Shown here piece by piece: positions 54,869 to 64,000 of a DNA stretch of 64,000 nt. The first letter of the stretch is position 1. Each line of letters starts with the position of its first letter. Location of the stretch: the NCBI RefSeq assembly GCF_002272945.1, contig NZ_NQMN01000002.1:1-64000 (forward strand), given 5' to 3'. This DNA is from Mycoplasmopsis agassizii. Lineage in GTDB: Bacteria; Bacillota_I; Bacilli_A; Mycoplasmatales; Metamycoplasmataceae. The notes below the pieces were generated by a model. That model was given only the letters and a program-made list of their open reading frames with translations. It was not told where the DNA came from and searched no databases. The position numbers and the translations under genes were made by a program.

Positions 54869-54881
54869 GATCATTTAGACC

Positions 54882-58553
<3,672 letters not shown>

Positions 58554-58628
58554 TGTGCTCCTTTAAGCTAGAAAATGTTTCTTTTGCATTCTCGACTTTG
58601 CTAACTTTTTAAACTCTTTAAAATATTA

Positions 58629-58670
58629 ATAAAAAGCCATTGCAAAGTAATGCAAATAGCCTTTTTATTT
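58629..58670. terminator. Long hairpin upstream of rpoB / downstream of dprA
   Basis: AATAAAAAGCC...TTGCA and TGCAA...GGCTTTTTATT on opposite arms form a long stem with T-rich ends on both strands; probably ends the rpmA-dprA transcript. Confidence 0.65.
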
Positions 58671-58714
58671 TATAGAATTTTTTAAATAAAATCTGAAAAA
58701 TTTTATTTATTTTT

Positions 58715-58736
58715 AGCCCCTATTTTAGGGGCTTTT
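58715..58736 (+). terminator. Terminator-like GC-rich hairpin downstream of dprA
   Basis: AGCCCCTA / TAGGGGCT with loop TTT. The T-run is on the plus strand, although no plus-strand gene ends here, so its direction is odd for dprA. Confidence 0.45.
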
Positions 58737-58755
58737 CGTTGTTTTTTAAGAGTTT

Positions 58756-59490
58756 TTAATTATATTTGAATGTATTTGTCAGGTTGCTTGCACCTTCATC
58801 TAATAAGCCCTGATTTGCTGCATTTTTGTCTTTAGTTTCAAAGACAAAAATCTCTTTTCCTAGTTCTAAAAAGTAGTGCAGTTGGTTTAAAATTTTGCTT
58901 GAAGGTTTTAATTTTAACAAACTTAATTGCTTAGATAAATGAGCGATCATTTCATTACGTTCATAAAATCTTGAATGCTTTACATGAACATATCAAGGGT
59001 ATTTGGTAAGTAATAATTCTTTATCAAAATTGATCTTATTATTCCCTAAATACGGGCTTTCTAGACCATTTGCAAGCACGTGAATAATGCCAATATTTTG
59101 CTCACGTGCTTTATTAATTATCTGACTTTCAAAACCTGGAAAATTACTTGTGATTAAAGTAATTTTAGGATGATTTTCAAAAAAATCATTCATTAAATGA
59201 ACTGCTTCAGCATCTTCAATGTCACCATTTAAGGTGTGCTTATTAACTGAATTTAAAAGTTCAAAATTACCTTTATAAAATAGTACAAGTGGAGGTTTAT
59301 TACTATTTAAAAGTTCCTTTGGATATTCATCATCTAAGATCGTGATGAACTTAATATCTAGTTCCTTCATCTTGTTTAAGTAAAATAAATAAACTCCATA
59401 GTCAATGGCATTACGTTTATTTATATCATTGTAAGCGAGTGTAAAGTCGCCTTTATTTTTGATTCAAAAATATACGATTATATCTTCCAT
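58756..59490 (-). CDS. dprA: Degenerate DprA/Smf-like protein
   Basis: 244 aa, shorter than the usual 280-360. The DprA-like start FITILDDEYPKELLNSNKPPLVLFYKGNFELL matches (I-x-D-xx-YP-xx-L..PP..L..KG). Later NGLESPYLGNNKINF, HSRFYERNEMIAHLSKQLSLL (usual FPxRNRIIAGLS) and LLDEGA recall the family. The DNA-binding core motifs GSR..S.YG and SGxAxGID are absent. DprA normally loads RecA on incoming single-stranded DNA. This copy may be inactive or repurposed. Confidence 0.65.
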
Positions 59491-59520
59491 CTAATTCCTT
59501 TGTAAATTGCTTAAAAATGA

Positions 59521-59552
59521 AAAAAGGGTGCCTATAAATAAGCGCCCTTTTT
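59521..59552 (-). terminator. Terminator after rpmA
   Basis: AAAAAGGGTGC / GCGCCCTTTTT arms with a ten-base loop; T-rich on the minus strand. It separates rplU-rpmA from dprA. Confidence 0.8.
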
Positions 59553-59567
59553 ATTGTGTAGTGAGTT

Positions 59568-59825
59568 TTATTTTCTTTCGCTGTATACTGAAGCGTATTT
59601 ACGATTTCTACGTGATTCGTATTTTACAAATCCGTCAATTTTTGTAAATAAGGTGTGATCTCCACCCATACCTACATTTTCACCAGGAAAAATTTTAGTT
59701 CCTTTTTGACGGTAAATGATTGACCCAGCACTTGCAAATTGACCATCACCTAGTTTTGCACCAAGGCGACGACCAGCTGAATCACGACCATTACGAGTCG
59801 AACCACCTGCTTTTGTTTTTGCCAT
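59568..59825 (-). CDS. rpmA: Ribosomal protein bL27
   Basis: 85 aa. [29 protein letters not shown] is the classic L27 start. There is no cleavable N-terminal extension of the kind processed by Prp in many Firmicutes. Follows rplU by 9 bases. Confidence 0.96.
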   Translation of the reverse strand: MAKTKAGGSTRNGRDSAGRRLGAKLGDGQFASAGSIIYRQKGTKIFPGENVGMGGDHTLFTKIDGFVKYESRRNRKYASVYSERK

Positions 59826-59834
59826 GTTCTGGAC

Positions 59835-60134
59835 CTATCCTTTCAATTCAGTAATTTTTACTCTTGTATATGGCTGTCTGTGCCCATATTTACGTTTATG
59901 GGTACTTTTAGCGTTATGACGATAAACAACGATTTTTTTTGCTTTTCCTTGTTTTTCAATAATTCCGCTAACAACAGCTTTTTCTAGGTAAGGAGTACCG
60001 ATTTTGTCCCCTACCATTAATACTTGATCAAATGATATTGTACTTCCTTCGTCACCTTCGACTTTTTCAATAAATATCACATCATCTTTTTTGACTAGTA
60101 GTTGTTTACCACCAGTTTTAATAATTGCATACAT
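59835..60134 (-). CDS. rplU: Ribosomal protein bL21
   Basis: 99 aa. MYAIIKTGGKQLLVKKDDVIFIEKVEGDEG and the C-terminal KIVVYRHNAKSTHKRKYGHRQPYTRVKI are diagnostic. The order rplU-rpmA is conserved; the small YsxB/Prp gene that lies between them in Bacillus is absent. Confidence 0.97.
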   Translation of the reverse strand: MYAIIKTGGKQLLVKKDDVIFIEKVEGDEGSTISFDQVLMVGDKIGTPYLEKAVVSGIIEKQGKAKKIVVYRHNAKSTHKRKYGHRQPYTRVKITELKG

Positions 60135-60246
60135 ATTTAACTCCGATATTTAAATATTCATCCTGATGGTGCTCACTATAAGTTTTTAGTGATACTTAAA
60201 AAATGACCATTTTAGAATGGTTACAATTGTAACGTTTTTCATTATA
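60135..60246 (-). promoter_or_regulatory. rplU promoter and structured leader (possible L21 leader)
   Basis: A consensus TATAAT on the minus strand at 60246-60241 gives a leader of about 100 nt. It contains GTTACAATTGTAAC, ACCATT...AATGGT and CACTA...TAGTG pairings, then GAGCACCATCAGG before the ribosome-binding site. Ribosomal protein L21 leaders are known in Firmicutes; I cannot verify the match. Confidence 0.45.
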
Positions 60247-60269
60247 TACAAAAAGTAAGAAAATAAAAA

Positions 60270-60536
60270 TTAATAACCAAAATAAATTGGTACGTTGTCG
60301 GCTTTACTTGAACCTGATTCTGCAGAGGCTTTGGGCGCTTCATTTTCTCATTTATAATCAAATTCTTTTGTTTTAATTGCTCCCGAACTTGATCCGTTGC
60401 TTGTAAAGCTACGGAACAAATTACTAATTGAAGTAATTGCTAAGACAACTGCTGGGATGGCAGCTATAATTGCTAAGAAGGCACCACCATATGTATTTGC
60501 CTCTTCTTCTTCGGTTAGTTTTTCTAAATCTAACAC
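60270..60536 (-). CDS. Small peptide precursor with a double-glycine-type leader
   Basis: 88 aa with a GTG start at 60536, five bases after AAGGAG (the nearby ATG runs straight into TAG). The N-terminus MLDLEKLTEEEEANTYGG has the pattern of leaders cut by C39 peptidase-containing ABC exporters (L-x-x-L-T/S-x-E-E ... G-G). After GG comes a hydrophobic stretch AFLAIIAAIPAVVLAITSISNLF and then a polar Ser/Gly-rich tail ending IYFGY. This fits a class II bacteriocin-like or signalling peptide. No exporter lies in the window. The alternative is a single-TM surface peptide. Confidence 0.6.
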
Positions 60537-60617
60537 ATATTCTCCTTATTAAATTAAATTTTATTTAGTATTGTTTTTGCTCCTTTCAATTAGTAATAAA
60601 GAAATTTGAAGTATTGC

Positions 60618-60639
60618 AAAAAAATGGCACCATTTTTTT
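60618..60639. repeat. Perfect palindrome A in the 60.5-60.9 kb intergenic region
   Basis: AAAAAAATGG and CCATTTTTTT around CA. About 80-100 bases upstream of the small peptide gene. The whole 60537-60894 gap holds no gene and is instead full of dyads. Confidence 0.55.
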
Positions 60640-60656
60640 ATAGATCTTTTTGCACC

Positions 60657-60676
60657 AAAAAAATCTGGATTTTTTT
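60657..60676. repeat. Perfect palindrome B in the same region
   Basis: AAAAAAATC and GATTTTTTT around TG, 17 bases after palindrome A and of similar design. Confidence 0.55.
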
Positions 60677-60772
60677 CTGGAAAAAATGCAAATAATTTAA
60701 AATGTGTTCATGTATTTAAACCAAAAGCAAATAAATGTAGTTTTTAACTATTTTATGATGTCACCTTTTTAG

Positions 60773-60844
60773 GTTACATTTGTTTTGCTTTCACTCAAAA
60801 ATCAATTCGCACGCAAATGTAACTGTTTAGTCAGTTACATTTTT
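60773..60844 (+). promoter_or_regulatory. Three-segment attenuator-like repeat before the lipoprotein gene
   Basis: GTTACATTTG (60773-60782), CAAATGTAAC (60814-60823) and CAGTTACATTT (60832-60842). The middle segment can pair either with the first (10 bp) or, as AAATGTAACTG, with the third (11 bp). The second option makes a terminator-like hairpin ending in T residues. A TATGAT box near 60752 would start the transcript just before the first segment. Confidence 0.5.
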
Positions 60845-60894
60845 AAATACATGTTTTAAATATTAAGAAAGGAAATAGAAATATCTATTTACAT

Positions 60895-62913
60895 ATGAAT
60901 AAAATTAAGAAAAGAATCTTATCGACTTTATTAGTTGCCCTTCCTTTGGTAACTATCGCTAGTGCAATTGCTTGCACTAGCATTACGGATCCAAGTGATC
61001 CTAAAATAGATCATCAAAAAGATCTAGAGACAGCAAGTAAGGAATTAACTGCTAAAACTGAAGGATGAGGTTTAACAGGTAGAAATGCTTTTGCATTAAC
61101 TTTTAAAAATTTAGAAAAGCAACTTGAAAAATATAAAGAATCAGTTAAAGTTGGTTCTCAAAGAGAAGTGATTACTTTATTAGAAAATCTCTTTGGCAAA
61201 CCTTTTACCAAAATATTAGATGGCATTAGCGTTAGCAGAATTACTATTACATCACTAGATAATACAAGTGCAACTTTAAGTATAAATTTGAAAAAAGATG
61301 ATGCAACTTTAAATGATATTAAGGTGAAAGTTATTAACTTTAAAGAACCTGATTCAGCACTTGAAACAATTAAACATGAACTTGAAAATCAAACATTTGA
61401 GTTCAAATATTTAACCTACGATCTTGCTGCTAACAAATTTGTTGCAGTTGAAAATCCAACATTAAAATTTGCTTCAACAGCCGCTAAAGAATACGAAGAC
61501 ATTTTGCATAAACCTGCAACAGAAAATGGTGGTGATGATGGAGTTTTAAGTACCTTATTAATTCAAACATAAGACAAGTTTAAAGAAACATTAAAAAATG
61601 CAACTTTATCTAACTTTAAATTTGAAGCAGATAACAAAACTAGCACGTTAACTATTAAAGCAAAGTTGAATCAAACAGGTCAAACTAGTGTTGATGTAAA
61701 AATTAAAATTACTAACTTTTCAAAAGATCTTGAAACAGGTAATCTTTTAAAACTTGCTGAGATTATTAACAACAAAGAATTTGATGCATCAAGAGCACTT
61801 ACAAGATTTAACAAAGATTCTGCTGTTCAAGGAACTTATATTCCAGTTGAAGTTTCCAATGTTGAAGGTTACAAAAAATATTTTGCAACATTAAAATCTA
61901 ATTCTTTAACACTGTTAACCGACCTAATTAAACAACCAGGAATAAGAAAACCTGGTTTTGAAGATTATCAAGATCTAACTACACTTTTGAATCAATTGGG
62001 TTCAGATCAAAAGGTTGTAGTTAATGCAAGTTTAGGAGAATCTACTGATACAACTTTAATAATCAATATAACTTTGAAACTAACAAAAGATACTCCTGAT
62101 TCAGAAATAGTTAAGGCAAGTTTTAAAATAATTAACTTTGATGATCCAAAAGAATTGAAAAAATTTAACGATGCAATTGAGGTTTTAAAAGCAACTGATT
62201 GACCAGTAGATGATACAGTTGAAGATTACAATGTTGCACAACGCCGTTATGTGTCTTATATTAAATATAATATAAATCAAGATATAAACTTATCAAATCC
62301 AAGAGATCCCTTTGGAAGAGATGCTATTTTCTCAAAACTTTTAGGACCTAAATTTAAAGAAGCACTAGGTAATGTATCAATTGTATACCCTGATTATAAT
62401 TTTAAAAATCGTGATCAAACAACATGAACAATCGGCTTTTTAGCTCGTTATAAAGGTCTTAAAACTACAAAAGCTTTTACAATTAATATTACTAATTTAA
62501 CTAAAGATATTGACTTTGAAGATGTCGAAGTGCTTAAAAAAGCAGGTGAAGATATGAATGGTACAATACTTCACACTGAACTAACTCATTTATCTACTGG
62601 AGAAAAATCAACAACTGATCAAGCTAATGAGAGATTAAAACAAGCATATCAAAATAATAAATTAAGTTTATTAGACTTATATGCTTTATTAAAATTTGAT
62701 ACTGCAACAGGTTTATCTAGCAAACAAAAAATTAACAAAGTTAAAAACACTTTAGCGATTTGAGGTACCTTAGATGGACCAACAATAACTGAAGTACAAG
62801 CAATACCTGAACCTACAAAATTAACCTTGCAATTTAAAATTGGTGTTACTAAGAAAAGTGATTCGACTGAAATTTCAAGTGATTGAATTACTCTAATATT
62901 AGTAGGATTTTAA
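60895..62913 (+). pseudogene. Repeat-containing lipoprotein gene with an internal stop codon
   Basis: The frame of 673 codons starts at ATG 60895 (after GAAAGGAAA) with signal peptide and lipobox IASAIAC. A TAA at 61570-61572 interrupts an otherwise unbroken frame (IQT-stop-DKFKETLKNATL), which continues with modules ending KITNF, KIINF, INITNL to TAA 62911. The shortened product would be 225 aa. The modules match those of the other two surface proteins in the window. A single base change (for example TAT or AAA to TAA) explains the stop. Confidence 0.8.
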
Positions 62914-62928
62914 ATAAAATTGATTGCG

Positions 62929-62957
62929 AAAAAGTACGCCTAAAACGTACTTTTTTT
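62929..62957 (+). terminator. Terminator after the broken lipoprotein gene
   Basis: AAAAAGTACG / CGTACTTTTT with a seven-base loop, then more T. Confidence 0.85.
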
Positions 62958-63024
62958 AATTCATTTTAATCAGTAATTATTCTAAAACATCGGTAAAAAG
63001 CCTGTTTCAAAAAACTATCAAAAA

Positions 63025-64000
63025 TTAACTGTCTGGGTCTGATGTTAAATCTGACTGTTTTTCAACCTTAACAATTCCATCTTTATCAGTTACTAATTTG
63101 TATGCATATTTTTCATAGTTAGAATACATATATGAAGTATTTGAAGTAACGAGACTTTTACTTTTATTAACTGGTTTTACTAGTTCACTTTCTTGAACTA
63201 TTGAGTCGCTATTTTTATCTTCTCAAAAATATAATTCTTTTGCTTTTGAAAAATCAATTCTTGCTCCTGCATAAAAAGTAACTAATTTTTCACTTGAAAA
63301 ATTACTTGAAACAGGCTCTAGATCTCTAGTCATACTTAATAAAGAACTTTTTGCCCTCATTGTAAAATCTTCAGCAGTTTTTGAGTTATTGTCTCAATTT
63401 AAAAAAACTAAATCAGTTTTTACATATGGTGTTGCATAATTACCTTTAACAATTAGTGACTTGTATTTTTTAGCTTTTTCTTCAGTTAAAAAACCACCAA
63501 CTCTAATACTATCTTTATTGATTTTATCAAAACCAATTTTACTTGTATCTAGAGATGTTGTTGTGTGAACATTTAAAGGATTTAAAACAGTTAAACTACT
63601 AATTTCATTGTCAGCTTTAGCAGCTGCTAAATAAGTGTTGTAAAGTGCTTTTGAATTGTCATCTAAAGTGACATTTTTATCTGTAATTTTTAAAATACCA
63701 CCATAAGCAGAGTTAGCTGCTATTAGTTTACCGTTTTTACCTTCAGGTCTAATTACTAGATCTGATTCTCAATTACCTACACTATTTTTAACAGCACCTG
63801 AACGCAGTTCAATTGTACGACTTCAATCATCTGCTATAGCTTGAATTGAAGGGCCAGGAGCGCCTGTAAGACTATAACCTTGTGTATAAAATCAGTTTTG
63901 AAATGTGTCACCATGTTCACTTTGATCATAGTTTGAAGTTTGTGCAAGTTTTGTTCATTCACGAGCAATTAATTCAGCCATTGAATAATGGTAGTTAATT
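63025..64000 (-). CDS. 3' part of a large surface/membrane protein
   Basis: About 325 C-terminal residues are visible; the gene starts beyond the window. The frame is open through seven TGA Trp codons and ends at TAA 63027-63025. Recognisable stretches are YHYSMAELIAREWTKLAQT, NWFYTQGYSLTGAPGPSIQAIADDWSRTIELRSG and LTSDPDS at the end. It lacks the ITGF-type modules of the other surface proteins. It may belong to the large mycoplasma membrane proteins annotated as PDxFFG, but I cannot confirm that without the N-terminus. Confidence 0.7.

Noticed and set aside
58715-58736. GC-rich hairpin taken as the end of a plus-strand gene
   Set aside because: No plus-strand gene precedes it; listed only as terminator-like.

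Overview
The window reads as a mollicute chromosome of the Mycoplasma hominis/synoviae type (Mycoplasmopsis sensu lato). It is very AT-rich, and almost every long gene stays open only if TGA is read as tryptophan (genetic code 4). It also carries lipoproteins with lipoboxes, an N-domain-less ClpB behind a CIRCE element, and a sialic-acid catabolic operon of the kind found in M. synoviae- and M. canis-like species. The species assignment is inference.

Left part (1-16.8 kb). A type I specificity gene broken by one nonsense codon (158-1303) faces recU. A minus-strand block follows: an unknown gene, cmk, der, a gpsA-like gene and hup, which echoes the Firmicutes order cmk-der-gpsA-hup. A second minus-strand block holds a degenerate ABC ATPase, true gpsA, a catalytically degenerate RNase J, a membrane protein and a one-cysteine thioredoxin. 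Next come recO and the plus-strand lipid/RNA operon yloU-fakA-plsX-rnc.

Second part (16.9-29 kb). A 1188-residue repeat-built surface protein is fused by TAATG overlap to a strongly degenerate FtsZ. Then lysS, a class V aminotransferase, a TrkH/KtrB-type K+ channel subunit, metK, a frameshifted small membrane protein and glyA.

Defence/DNA-modification island (29.2-39.2 kb). A DpnA-like adenine methyltransferase, a C5 cytosine methyltransferase, an unrecognised two-gene pair (325-aa protein plus 186-aa multi-TM protein) and a complete type I R-M system hsdM-hsdS // hsdR. This pair is my best candidate for an undescribed system.

Right part (39.4-64 kb). Three tRNA genes; the operon nanE-nagB-nanQ-nanA-nanK with a divergent RpiR regulator and two perfect palindromes between them; CIRCE-clpB; an 800-aa lipoprotein; rpoC and rpoB separated by an inserted nitroreductase gene with terminators; a degenerate DprA; rpmA and rplU; a double-glycine-leader small peptide gene divergent from a lipoprotein gene broken by a nonsense codon, with a palindrome-rich region between them; and the 3' part of another surface protein.

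A recurring theme is retained but catalytically degenerate relatives of core enzymes (FtsZ, RNase J, GpsA, DprA, thioredoxin, an ABC ATPase). Their reading frames are intact, which argues for structural or regulatory roles rather than decay. No CRISPR array, rRNA operon, insertion sequence or replication origin was seen.
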